NCBI RefSeq assembly: GCF_024494565.1
Contig: NZ_JANHDN010000001.1
Location: forward strand, 248,001 to 312,000
Direction: 5' to 3'
Length of the DNA: 64,000 nucleotides
Origin: Halorubrum rutilum
GTDB lineage: Archaea > Halobacteriota > Halobacteria > Halobacteriales > Haloferacaceae
The notes beneath the pieces were generated by a model that worked only from the letters and a program-made list of their open reading frames with translations, was not told where the DNA came from and ran no database searches. Numbering within the stretch: the first letter of the stretch is position 1; each line of letters opens with the position of its first letter. The position numbers and the translations under genes are program-made. Shown piece by piece: positions 54,468 to 64,000 of this stretch.

Positions 54468-54832
54468 GGGTCCTACCACGCCGACCCCTCCGCCGGCCGG
54501 AGGGCGCCCCGAGTCGCTCCCGTGTTCATGCGTCACCAACGGCGCGACGCGACATCAACCCGGCGAACCGCGACCGCACGGGTCGCGGCTCCGGCATGAT
54601 AAGCCTCTCGACCGTTCACGGTCGTAATCCCACCCGAACGCGTCCGTCGAGCCGTGAACGGTCTCGGTCGTTTAAGTTCGTCCGCGCGCTGTGTTCGACT
54701 ACCCCTACCCGCGGCCCCTCCCCCGCGGCCCCGCCGCGGTCGTCCCTCCGTCCCCGTTCGCGCCCCGGGCGGCGGCCTCCCGCGGGCCGTCGTTCCGCGG
54801 CGCTTTTGAGCCGACCCCGACAACCGACGGGC
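54468..54832. other. intergenic region with a long inverted repeat before gltX
   Basis: About 365 bp. It holds a 12-bp inverted repeat GACCGTTCACGG (54610-54621) / CCGTGAACGGTC (54652-54663), an embedded hairpin CGACCG/CGGTCG (54609-54624) and a TATA-like GTTTAAG near 54670. The gltX promoter itself is CGCTTTTGA, about 27 bp before its ATG. No open frame looks coding. Confidence 0.5.
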
Positions 54833-57045
<2,213 letters not shown>

Positions 57046-57095
57046 TCGGTCGGGTTCGGTGCAGTGGGGGCGCTCGTCGTCGCCGTCGTCGTTCG

Positions 57096-57445
57096 TTTAT
57101 AAAGGTCGATGTCGGATCTCCGACGAACACCGACAAAGCCCCAGCCGCTCGGTTGTACGTCGTTGCTATCGCCGGTGCGGTTAAGACCTCCAAAGCCCCA
57201 GCCGGGAGGCGGGCGCACGCTCGCTGCGCTCCTCAGTCGTTCACTTCGTTCGCTCCTTCCGGTGCTTGCATCGCCTGCGCCCGCCTCCCGGCTGCCCCTT
57301 TGAGTCCCATCCGTACGGCACCGCAACCGCACCTCGTACCTCCCCAGCCTCGCCGCTCGCTGCGCTCGCGGCGTCCCTCGCGCGTGCGGTTCGCGGCCTG
57401 TCGGCCGCTCACCGGCACGCGCCACCGCGACTCATCTATATACGC
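57096..57445 (+). repeat. interspersed structured element, copy C
   Basis: Copy C, plus strand. TATA-like TTTATAAA (57096-57103) precedes AACACCGACAAAGCCCC (57126) by 22 nt; the second motif ACCTCCAAAGCCCC starts near 57187. The body has an 18-bp perfect stem, AGCCGGGAGGCGGGCGCA (57200-57217) with TGCGCCCGCCTCCCGGCT (57276-57293), then TGCCCCTTTGAGTCCCA (57293), CACCGCAACCGCACCTC, the hairpin CGCCGC/GCGGCG (57351-57373) and the terminal GCGCGTGC/GCACGCGC (57380-57422). AT-rich CTATATACG follows. It converges on tmcA. Confidence 0.85.
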
Positions 57446-57459
57446 TAGCTGCACTCCCG

Positions 57460-59733
57460 TCAGTCGCTGATAAACCGCTCCCACTCTCGGAGCGCGAACT
57501 CGGTCCCGTACCGCTCGACGAGGGGCTCGTACGCGTCGCCGAGCGCGCGCATGCAGGCGGCCGTCGAGACGTAGCCGAGCCCGTCGGCGACCGACTCCCA
57601 CGGGCGGCCCTGCAACACCTTCCTGACGAGGAGACGCTCCTCCCGCTGGTCGAGGTCGCTCCCCCCGACCAGCGCCGCCATCGCGAGGTCCCGGAACGCG
57701 CCCGGCGCGCTGTCGTACATCCCCGGACCGAACGACGCGCCGACGACGGAGCGCCACTCGGTCTCGGTCAGGTCGAGGGGAACCGAGGCCGAGCAGGCGC
57801 GGAGCGCCCCGACGACCACGTCGGGATCGACGTCGCGGTGGGCGTCCGAGAGCCCGTCGCGCTCGCGGTCCCGGAAGGCGGCGGCGTGGCGGGCGAGGAG
57901 GTCGCGGCCGGCCTCGGTCTCCGGGCGGAGCATGATCGCCGAGTGCTCGCCGGAGGCGTCGTTGCGCGAGGTCGAGAGGTGGACGGTCCGGTAGCCCGCC
58001 CGGTCCCAGAACCGGAGGAGGCGCGGCGTCGCGCCGTAGCCGACCGAGAAGTAGTCGACCGCCGCGCCGAACTCGGCGTGGACCTCGTCGAGCAGCCGGG
58101 ACCCGAACCCCTCGTCCCTGACGGCGTGGTGGGTCGCGATCCGCACGGTCCGGAGCCCGCGCGGCCCCGCGGCGTCCTCGTCGCGGAGCTGGCTCGTGAG
58201 CACGTCCGGCACCATGTTGCCGCGGACGCGCTCGCCCTCGTACATCGCCCGGCGCGTCTCGGCGTCGAGCCCGCCCTCGCGCGCGAGCAGCGCGACCGCG
58301 ACGACCCGCCCCTCGGCGACCAGCGCCCGCGCCGAGAGGTTCGGCGCGTCGAGCAGTCGCGCGAGGTCGTTCGGCTCGGTGCGGTAGTGGGCGGCGACCA
58401 GCAGCCCGAACGCCTCGCCGAGCAGGGCCTCGTCCGCGAGCAGGTCGTCCGGCGCGAGCGCGCGGTACGTCGCCTCGTCGACCGTCGTCCCCGCGACCGC
58501 CTCGTCGACCGCCGGCCGCGCGTCGAGCAGGAGCGCCCGCGACGCCCACGCCTCGACCGGGTCGTTCCGCGCGTACCGGATCGGCTCGTCGAGGCGGACG
58601 TCCCGCACCGCGAGCGGCCCGTCGAGCAGGCGCTCGCGGAACCGGATCGCGAAGCCGCGGCCCGCGCCCTCGTAGCCGTGGACGGTCGTGCAGAACGCGA
58701 CCGAGAGCGACCCGTCGAGGAACGCCTCCAGCAGCCGCACCGGGAGCGCGGCCGCTTCGTCGACGACCGCGACGTCCGGGTCGCCGGGCAGCTCCGCGGC
58801 CTCGGCGGGCGAGCGGTATCGCACGCGACCGCCGCCCGGCGCGTCGATGCGGCGGGCTCCGCCCCCCGCGGCGGTCTCGCCGCCGTCGACGCCTCTCGAC
58901 TCGATCAGCTCGCCCGCCCGCGCGAACACCTCCGCGGCGTTTCGGAAGGCGGGCGCCGTGACGAGCACGTCGGCGCCGGCGAGCGCGAGCGCGCCGGCCG
59001 CGAGCCCGGCCGCGCTCGACTTCCCCCGCCCGCGGTCCGCCTCGACGACGACCGCGTTGCCGGGCGTCGCGAGCGATTCGAACGCCCGCACCGCTCGGGC
59101 CTGGTCGGTCGTGAGACACGTCTCGTACGTCGCGGCGGGAAACGTCGCGTCCGGCGGGGCGGTCGGTCTCCCGACCGCGTCGCTCCCCGTCGCGGTTTCT
59201 CCCGTCAGCCCGTCGCGCTCGACGGCGTCGCCCTCGGGCCCGTCCGCACCGAGGGAGACGATCGCGATCCCCGGGTGCGCCCGCAGGGTGTCGACGAACC
59301 GCTCGCGGAACCGGCCGGTCACGTCGCCGACCTCGTACGGCGAGACCGCCAGCGAGTCGTCGAAGCGGTCGCGGACCGACGGCCAGTCGTCGAGCGCCGG
59401 CGTCAGGAGGACGAGGAGGCCGCCGCCGTCGACCGCGCCGACGCACCGCCCGAGCGCGTTCGGGACGAACCGCTCGTGGCAGTCCAGGACCACGACCTCG
59501 CGGGTGCGCCCGAGCAGCTCGTCCGCGTTCCGGGGGCGATGCTCCTCGAACCGGAACCCCTCGCGGGTCGAGACGACGGCGGTCGACCCGCCCCTGCCCC
59601 CGTCCTCGACTGCCTCGATCGCGTCGTAGGCCGCGTCGATCCCGCGGTCGCGGTCGCCGGCGAGGACGAGGACGCGCCGCTCGTTCGCCGCCTCGGCCTC
59701 CCGTTTCGCCTCCCGCGCGAGCGCCGCGATCAT
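57460..59733 (-). CDS. tmcA: tRNA(Met) cytidine acetyltransferase
   Basis: A 757-residue RNA acetyltransferase that makes ac4C, in bacteria at C34 of elongator tRNA-Met. Domains in order: N-terminal TmcA fold (RRVLVLAGDRDRGIDAAYDAI), a RecD-like ATPase with Walker A EADRGRGKSSAAG near residue 231 and VVDEAAALPVRLLEAFL, and the GNAT acetyltransferase (YEGERVRGNMVPDVLTSQLR, TVRIATHHAVRDEGFGSRLLDEV, YFSVGYGATPRLLRFWDRAGYRTVHLS). A helical C-terminal tRNA-binding domain closes it. Related archaeal Nat10 proteins modify many RNAs, so the target range could be broad. Start taken as ATG 59733. Confidence 0.93.
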   Translation of the reverse strand: MIAALAREAKREAEAANERRVLVLAGDRDRGIDAAYDAIEAVEDGGRGGSTAVVSTREGFRFEEHRPRNADELLGRTREVVVLDCHERFVPNALGRCVGAVDGGGLLVLLTPALDDWPSVRDRFDDSLAVSPYEVGDVTGRFRERFVDTLRAHPGIAIVSLGADGPEGDAVERDGLTGETATGSDAVGRPTAPPDATFPAATYETCLTTDQARAVRAFESLATPGNAVVVEADRGRGKSSAAGLAAGALALAGADVLVTAPAFRNAAEVFARAGELIESRGVDGGETAAGGGARRIDAPGGGRVRYRSPAEAAELPGDPDVAVVDEAAALPVRLLEAFLDGSLSVAFCTTVHGYEGAGRGFAIRFRERLLDGPLAVRDVRLDEPIRYARNDPVEAWASRALLLDARPAVDEAVAGTTVDEATYRALAPDDLLADEALLGEAFGLLVAAHYRTEPNDLARLLDAPNLSARALVAEGRVVAVALLAREGGLDAETRRAMYEGERVRGNMVPDVLTSQLRDEDAAGPRGLRTVRIATHHAVRDEGFGSRLLDEVHAEFGAAVDYFSVGYGATPRLLRFWDRAGYRTVHLSTSRNDASGEHSAIMLRPETEAGRDLLARHAAAFRDRERDGLSDAHRDVDPDVVVGALRACSASVPLDLTETEWRSVVGASFGPGMYDSAPGAFRDLAMAALVGGSDLDQREERLLVRKVLQGRPWESVADGLGYVSTAACMRALGDAYEPLVERYGTEFALREWERFISD

Positions 59734-59895
59734 TCGTTCGGTCGTCGTTGCCGGGGCCCGGGGATGTGTCTTGCCCTCCGGTCCGTTCGCGCTCGGCTCC
59801 CCGGACCGCGGTGCTCTGGGCCCGCGGTGCTCCGGAACCGCGGAGATCACCCGCGAGGCGGGAGGCTTACGGCGTCGCGGGGCGTCGTGTCGCCC

Positions 59896-60345
59896 ATGAC
59901 CACGGTCACGCTCATCGGCACGCGGCTCGCGGACACGGGGCGCGAGTTCGTCTACGAGGGGGAGTCGCCCGACTGCGAGGGCTGCCCCTACCGGGGCCAG
60001 TGTCTCAACCTCTCCGAGGGGACCCGCTACCGCGTGACGGGGATCCGCGAGAACGCGCAGGTCCTCGACTGCGCCGTCCACGACGCCGGCGTCCGGGCGG
60101 TCGAGGTCGAGCCCGCGCCCGTCCCCGCGAACGTCCCGTCGAAGCAGGCGTACGCCGGCAGCCGCGTCTCGCTCGCCGGCCCGTGCCCCCACACCGAATG
60201 CCCGAGCCACGGGTACTGCGTCCCCGACGGCGCCGACTTCGACGACGAGCGCGTCATCGACCAGGTGCTCGGCGAGCCGCCCCACGACACCTGCGCGCTC
60301 GACCGGGACCTGACGCTGGTGGAGTTCCGGGCGGAAGACGAGTAA
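59896..60345 (+). CDS. UPF0179 family protein
   Basis: A 149-residue cysteine-rich protein: ESPDCEGCPYRGQCLNLSEGTRYRVTGI and LAGPCPHTECPSHGYCVPDG. The conserved cysteines suggest a metal or Fe-S site. The family, UPF0179, is archaeal and uncharacterised. It is divergent from tmcA, which would place the two promoters in the 162-bp gap between them. Confidence 0.9.
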   Translation: MTTVTLIGTRLADTGREFVYEGESPDCEGCPYRGQCLNLSEGTRYRVTGIRENAQVLDCAVHDAGVRAVEVEPAPVPANVPSKQAYAGSRVSLAGPCPHTECPSHGYCVPDGADFDDERVIDQVLGEPPHDTCALDRDLTLVEFRAEDE

Positions 60346-60378
60346 CCGCGACCCCGCGGCCGCCGCCGCGCCGTTCCC

Positions 60379-61104
60379 TTACAGCGCGGTGACCGCGTTC
60401 AGCGTGATCCGGATCGCGCGTTCGACGTTGTCCTTCGCCTTCGCCGGGAGTTCGTCGTCGGAGTCCGCACCCTTCTGCGTGCCCGCGACGAGGTTGCCGT
60501 CGACGGTGCAGATCGCCCCGGCCCGGAGCCCCTTACGGCGTGCCAGCGCGAAGACGGTCGCGGCCTCCATCTCGATCGCGAGCAGGTTCGCGTCGTTCCA
60601 GTCGTCGACGTACGCGTCGCTCTCGTTGTAGAACGCGTCGTCGGAGACGATCGGGCCGACGTGGACGTCCTCGCCGTTCTCCTCCGCGGCGTCGACGAGT
60701 TCGCGCAGCGCGTCGTAGGCCGGGACCGCGGGGTAGTTCGCGGACTCGTAGCGCTTGCTCGTCCCCTCCTCCTTGGCCGCGCCCGTCGCGACCACCATGT
60801 CGCCGACCTCCATCTCGGCCTGTAACGCGCCGCAGGTGCCGCACCGGAGGAACGTCTCGACGCCGACCCGCGAGAGCTCCTCGACCGCGATCGCGGCCGA
60901 CGGACAGCCGATCCCGGTCGAGCAGATCGTGAGGTCGGTCCCCTCGTAGCTCGCGTTGACGACCTTGTACTCGCGGTTCCGCGCGACGAGCTCGCTGTCG
61001 TCACAGATGTCCGCGATCCGGTCGACGCGCCCCGGGTCGCCCGGGATGACCGCGATCTCGTGGACGTCGCCCTCCTCGACCAGCAGGTGCGGCTGTTTCG
61101 CCAT
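60379..61104 (-). CDS. nucleoside phosphorylase (uridine phosphorylase-like)
   Basis: A 241-residue nucleoside phosphorylase, splitting nucleosides with phosphate. Motifs: EIAVIPGDPGRVDRIADICDD (phosphate loop), GIGCPSAAIAVEELSRVGVETFLRCGTCGALQAEMEVGDMVVATGA, and LLAIEMEAATVFALARRKGLRAGAICTVDGN (base and ribose site). The pattern fits NP-I family uridine phosphorylases, but purine use cannot be excluded. It is convergent with UPF0179. Confidence 0.92.
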   Translation of the reverse strand: MAKQPHLLVEEGDVHEIAVIPGDPGRVDRIADICDDSELVARNREYKVVNASYEGTDLTICSTGIGCPSAAIAVEELSRVGVETFLRCGTCGALQAEMEVGDMVVATGAAKEEGTSKRYESANYPAVPAYDALRELVDAAEENGEDVHVGPIVSDDAFYNESDAYVDDWNDANLLAIEMEAATVFALARRKGLRAGAICTVDGNLVAGTQKGADSDDELPAKAKDNVERAIRITLNAVTAL

Positions 61105-61585
61105 GCGAGCGGGTCCACGCGCCGCGCGCAAAAACGGACCGGTCGGAGGGCGGGGTCGGCAGTGCGAGACAAATTTTATATCGCGCTATACAATTTACTG
61201 ACCGGGTAGGATCCTCGTAGTCCGGGTCTCAACCGATCCGCAACGCTCGGGCGATCGCCGGGCTTACCGTCCGAAAGCGCCGGCTCGGGCGTGACCGACC
61301 CGGACGGCGCCGTCGATCTCGCGCCGGGTCTCGGCGCCCTCGTCGTCACGTTCCTCCTCGTCACGCCGCTCGCTGCTATGTCCCTCAGCTTCGGACGCAT
61401 GCCGCCTCTTCTGTGGGTTCGTGGGCTCCGCGGTCGTCGCGTCGACGCGGTTGACCGCGTGGCGGAAAACAGACGAGAACGACTGAGTCGGGGCGATGAA
61501 CCGCGCCCGACCGCGTCGCCGTCGGTTATCGCGACTGAGACGGTGGACGGAGGATTTTATACCCGCGCGGCGCCGATGGCTCACA
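61105..61585. other. intergenic region with AT-rich near-palindrome
   Basis: About 480 bp between divergent genes. An AT-rich near-palindrome (61176-61193; 14 of 18 symmetric positions) sits where promoters for both directions could lie. The pilin-like gene has its own TATA-like TTTTATA around 61553-61560, about 28 bp before its ATG. Short hydrophobic frames exist but run into the pilin gene in another frame, so I do not call them. Confidence 0.45.
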
Positions 61586-62884
61586 ATGCGCTTCAGTCGC
61601 GACCGTCGAGGCCAGTCGGTCGTGATCGGGACCGTGATCCTCTTTGGGTTCTTGATCCTCGCGCTCTCGCTGTATCAGGTCCAGATCGTGCCGCAGCAGA
61701 ACGCACAGGTCGAGTTCCAGCACTTCGAGGAGGTCCGGAACGACCTCGTCGAGCTCAGGGCGGGGATCTTGCAGGCGGGGAGCACCGACCGGCCGCAGTA
61801 TCAGACGGTTCGACTGGGGACCAGTTACTCGACTCGCCTGTTTGCGATTAATCCGCCAGCGCCGGCTGGGACGATACGGACCGTTGAGGCACCACCTATC
61901 ACCATCTCGAACGGCACGCCAGAGGGGACCGTGACGATTCCGACGCGATTCCTCCAGTACCAGCCGGGCTACAACGAAATCGATCAGTCGCCGACGTGGT
62001 ACGACGCTTCCGTGCTCTACGTTGACGCTAGCGAGGAAGGAGGCGGAATCGCGGTGATCGAGGGTCAAGAGCTCGTTGATAATGAAGAAAAAGTAACTAT
62101 CGTGGCGCTTCAAAGAGAATTTCGCCGGAGCGGGACTGGCCGGGTCACAGTAGAACTTCAGCCGGCTGTAAGTCCCACAGATGAAATTCCCGATGGGCCG
62201 CTTACTATTACTATTCCTACACGGCTGAGCGAGAGCGACTGGGAAAACAAGACGAACATCACAAGCAAAGATGCCTACGTTAGCGTTACGGACGACAACA
62301 ACGACGACATCTACGACTTGGAACTCAGTACGACTGCTGAGAACCTAACGGTTGATACAGTTGGCGTACAGGAAGCACCTGAGGATCCGACACAGAACGG
62401 CGGCGGGACTGGTGGCGATGGTGGAACCGATGGTGGCGATGGTGGAACCGATGGTGGCGATGGTGGAGCCGATGGTGGTGATGGTGGTGGGACAACTACA
62501 CTGTACCCGTCAAGTGGTACTGCAGATGCCGGTACTCTGTCTGACTTCGAGAATATGCAAGCTGATGATGGAAACGAAGCATTGTTGCAAGGGGTAACTA
62601 GCGGTTCAGATAAACAATCATTTGATGTGACGACTACAACTGAGAATGTTCCTGCTGGTGATTATACTCTTGAGATTCAGGTAGGTAGCGGGTCGTCTTT
62701 CCAAGGCAGTGGAGTTGATGTGACGGTGAGCGATACGAATGGTGAGATTGGTACCGGAACGATTAGTGGAACTGGCTTGTTTACAATTAATCTCGATCCG
62801 TCTGTTGAAGGTGACATCACAGTAACTTATCAAGCAAGAAACCAGAATGCTGAACTGGAGGTGCAGTTCCAGCGTTTGGTATAG
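61586..62884 (+). CDS. type IV pilin-like surface protein with Gly/Asp repeat linker
   Basis: A 432-residue protein that starts with a type IV pilin-like signal: MRFSRDRRGQSVVIGTVILFGFLILALSLYQ, a basic lead and one hydrophobic helix. The extracellular part has about 240 residues with beta-rich sequence, then a (GGDGGTD) repeat linker, then a ~110-residue domain rich in Ser/Thr/Gly (TTLYPSSGTADAGTLSDFENM ... VTVSDTNGEIGTGTISG). I associate the N-terminal family with haloarchaeal DUF7289 from memory. From about nucleotide 62050 the base composition falls sharply although the frame stays open, so the outer domain may have been acquired separately. Confidence 0.8.
   Translation: MRFSRDRRGQSVVIGTVILFGFLILALSLYQVQIVPQQNAQVEFQHFEEVRNDLVELRAGILQAGSTDRPQYQTVRLGTSYSTRLFAINPPAPAGTIRTVEAPPITISNGTPEGTVTIPTRFLQYQPGYNEIDQSPTWYDASVLYVDASEEGGGIAVIEGQELVDNEEKVTIVALQREFRRSGTGRVTVELQPAVSPTDEIPDGPLTITIPTRLSESDWENKTNITSKDAYVSVTDDNNDDIYDLELSTTAENLTVDTVGVQEAPEDPTQNGGGTGGDGGTDGGDGGTDGGDGGADGGDGGGTTTLYPSSGTADAGTLSDFENMQADDGNEALLQGVTSGSDKQSFDVTTTTENVPAGDYTLEIQVGSGSSFQGSGVDVTVSDTNGEIGTGTISGTGLFTINLDPSVEGDITVTYQARNQNAELEVQFQRLV
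62411..62491 (+). repeat. 21-bp tandem repeats in the pilin-like gene
   Basis: Unit GGTGGCGATGGTGGAACCGA plus T, repeated at 62411, 62432 and 62453, then a partial copy to 62491. Each unit encodes GGDGGT(A)D. The array is a flexible linker between the two extracellular halves and a likely site of length variation by slippage. Confidence 0.85.
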
Positions 62885-63168
62885 TTGTGTAGATAGTAGC
62901 TTATGATCGTAAATCTTGAACTGGTATCTTCATGTGTCAGAAATATTCTAATTAACAATTTGTTATTTAATTGGACCTGACAAACGAGAATCACTGCTTC
63001 AAAATCTAGCAACAAGAGTTGAATTAAGTTATATAATCAGTAACATAAGTACTGAATAGGCTATTAATATTAGAACCGGCGTACTTGTTCCTTTGAGAGG
63101 CATTATTCCACAATCGACGTAAACCACCATCGACACACCCATATGCCGGCCGCATGAACGACCGTGCA
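62885..63168. other. AT-rich spacer between pilin-like gene and HMG-CoA synthase
   Basis: About 284 bp of roughly one-third GC, far below the rest of the window. It includes a stem-like TGTCAG/CTGACA pair around 62936-62981. The only long open frame (about 61 codons, minus strand) reads as random AT-rich sequence. The promoter of the next gene (CCATATGCC, about 26 bp upstream of the ATG) is at its right edge. Confidence 0.55.
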
Positions 63169-64000
63169 TGACCGAAGTCGGCATCGACGCCGTCGAGATC
63201 TGGACCGGGAAGCTCAAGCTCGACTTGCCGGGCACGTTCGCCCCGGAGAAGGGCGACGATCCGAAGAAGTACACGAAGGGGCTCGGGCTCAACAACTCAT
63301 CGTTCCCGGACGTGTACGAGGACATCGTCACGATGGGCGCGAACGCCGCGAAGGGGCTGATGGACCGCAAGGGGCTCGAACCCTCCGATATCGGTCGGAT
63401 CGACGTCGCCACCGAGTCGGCGTTCGACCACTCGAAGCCGGTGTCGACGTACATCGCGGGCTGTCTGGAGCAGGTGTACGACGGCGACTTCACCCACGCC
63501 AACAAGGGCGAGCGCAAGTTCGCCTGCCTGGCGGGGACGCAGGCGATCGACGACGCGTACAACTGGATCCGGGCCGGGCGGCACCGCGACCGCGCCGCGC
63601 TCGTGATCACGACCGACACCGCGCTGTACGCCCGCGGCGACCCCGGCGAGGCGACGCAGGGCGCCGGCGCCGTCGCGATGCTGATCGACGAGGACCCGTC
63701 GCTCGTCGCGCTCTCGACGGAGCAGGGATACGGCTCGAAGGACGAGACTGACTTCCTGAAACCGAACCAGCAGTTCCCGAGCGTCGACGGGAAGCGCTCC
63801 GTGCAGGTGTACCTCGCCCGGATGCGGGAGGCGCTGGAGGACTACGAGTCGGTCACCGACGACATCTCGCTCGACGACTTCGCGTACGCCCCGTTCCACA
63901 CGCCGTTCCCGGGGATGGTCCGGAAGGCGGCCCTGCTCGCGTACCGCCACGTCATCCGCGACACGGGGTACGAGGCCGAGCTCGCCGACGAGATCGGCCG
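63169..64000 (+). CDS. hmgB: hydroxymethylglutaryl-CoA synthase, 3' end outside window
   Basis: The first 277 residues of the mevalonate-pathway enzyme that condenses acetoacetyl-CoA and acetyl-CoA; archaea need it for isoprenoid lipids. Visible active-site regions are the Glu in RIDVATESAFDHSKPVSTYIAG, the nucleophile Cys in ERKFACLAGTQAIDDAYNW and the His in FAYAPFHTPFPGM. VEIWTGKLKLDLPG at the start is the archaeal family pattern. A TATA-like CCATATGCC lies about 26 bp upstream. The reading frame is open through the window end. Confidence 0.95.

Noticed and set aside
57109..57470. Open frames within repeat copy C, including an apparent extension into the tmcA end
   Set aside because: They are caused by the GC-rich stems; no frame is maintained between copies.
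61264..61584. A 106-codon minus-strand frame and a GTG-initiated plus-strand frame with one hydrophobic stretch
   Set aside because: The first is Arg-rich with no recognisable fold. The second has a membrane-like start but continues into the pilin-like gene in the wrong frame.
62830..63015. 61-codon minus-strand frame in the AT-rich spacer
   Set aside because: Composition is what random AT-rich DNA gives and it overlaps the pilin-like gene end.

Overview
The window is archaeal chromosome from a high-GC halophilic archaeon (class Halobacteria). The signs are the very acidic proteome, archaeal informational genes (aIF2-gamma, Rpo7, Spt4, S24e, S17e, Kae1-Bud32, class I LysRS, CDC48), promoters with a TATA-like box 25-30 nt before the start codon (leaderless mRNAs), and many families of unknown function that I know mainly from haloarchaea. 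The style resembles Halorubrum and relatives, but that genus is inference. Nearly all of it is dense, conserved chromosome. I saw no CRISPR array, IS element, integrase or rRNA, and recognised no tRNA by eye.

Layout. 0-11.7 kb: the 5' part of a class II ribonucleotide reductase gene, a small membrane protein, a translationally coupled Hsp20-like/CDC48 pair, an alpha/beta hydrolase, membrane and chaperone genes, a UbiB-family kinase, a site-2 protease and molybdopterin synthase. 11.8-22.3 kb: pyrH-lysS-zinc ribbon, a histidine kinase, then an information-processing block on the minus strand (aIF2-gamma, PIN protein, Rpo7, Spt4, dephospho-CoA kinase, S24e, Kae1-Bud32) interrupted by an opposing membrane-protein gene. 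22.3-29.5 kb: isocitrate dehydrogenase, a glycosyltransferase, an HTTM protein and an asparaginase-like enzyme, with two copies of an interspersed structured element. 29.5-35.2 kb: a tightly overlapping cofD-Dus-CitG-DUF447 operon, S17e, a TctA-type permease, a zinc-finger protein and EF-1beta. 35.3-44.1 kb: a respiratory region with a ba3-type oxidase cluster including two tiny subunits, a copper-type P-ATPase, a SelT/W-like redox protein and a CtaA-CtaB fusion for heme synthesis. 44.1-51.4 kb: RibL, a JAMM desampylase, a RecJ-like DHH protein, a surface PLD-family protein, a HEAT protein and DpsA. 51.5-61.1 kb: an Lrp regulator divergent from carA, then surE, gltX, ferredoxin, tmcA, UPF0179 and a nucleoside phosphorylase. 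61.1-64 kb: a pilin-like surface protein whose 3' part is abruptly AT-rich, an AT-rich spacer, and the start of HMG-CoA synthase.

The most unusual item is a family of about 350-bp elements present three times (22392-22756 minus; 29003-29357 plus; 57096-57445 plus). Each has a TATA-like box 22-24 nt before a short motif (AACACC...AAGCCCC or a close variant), a second copy of that motif about 60 bp on, then a body in which long stems have different sequences in each copy yet still pair, while the stretches between the stems are nearly invariant. That is what a structured RNA, or an RNA-like mobile element, would look like. I do not recognise it as a named family.
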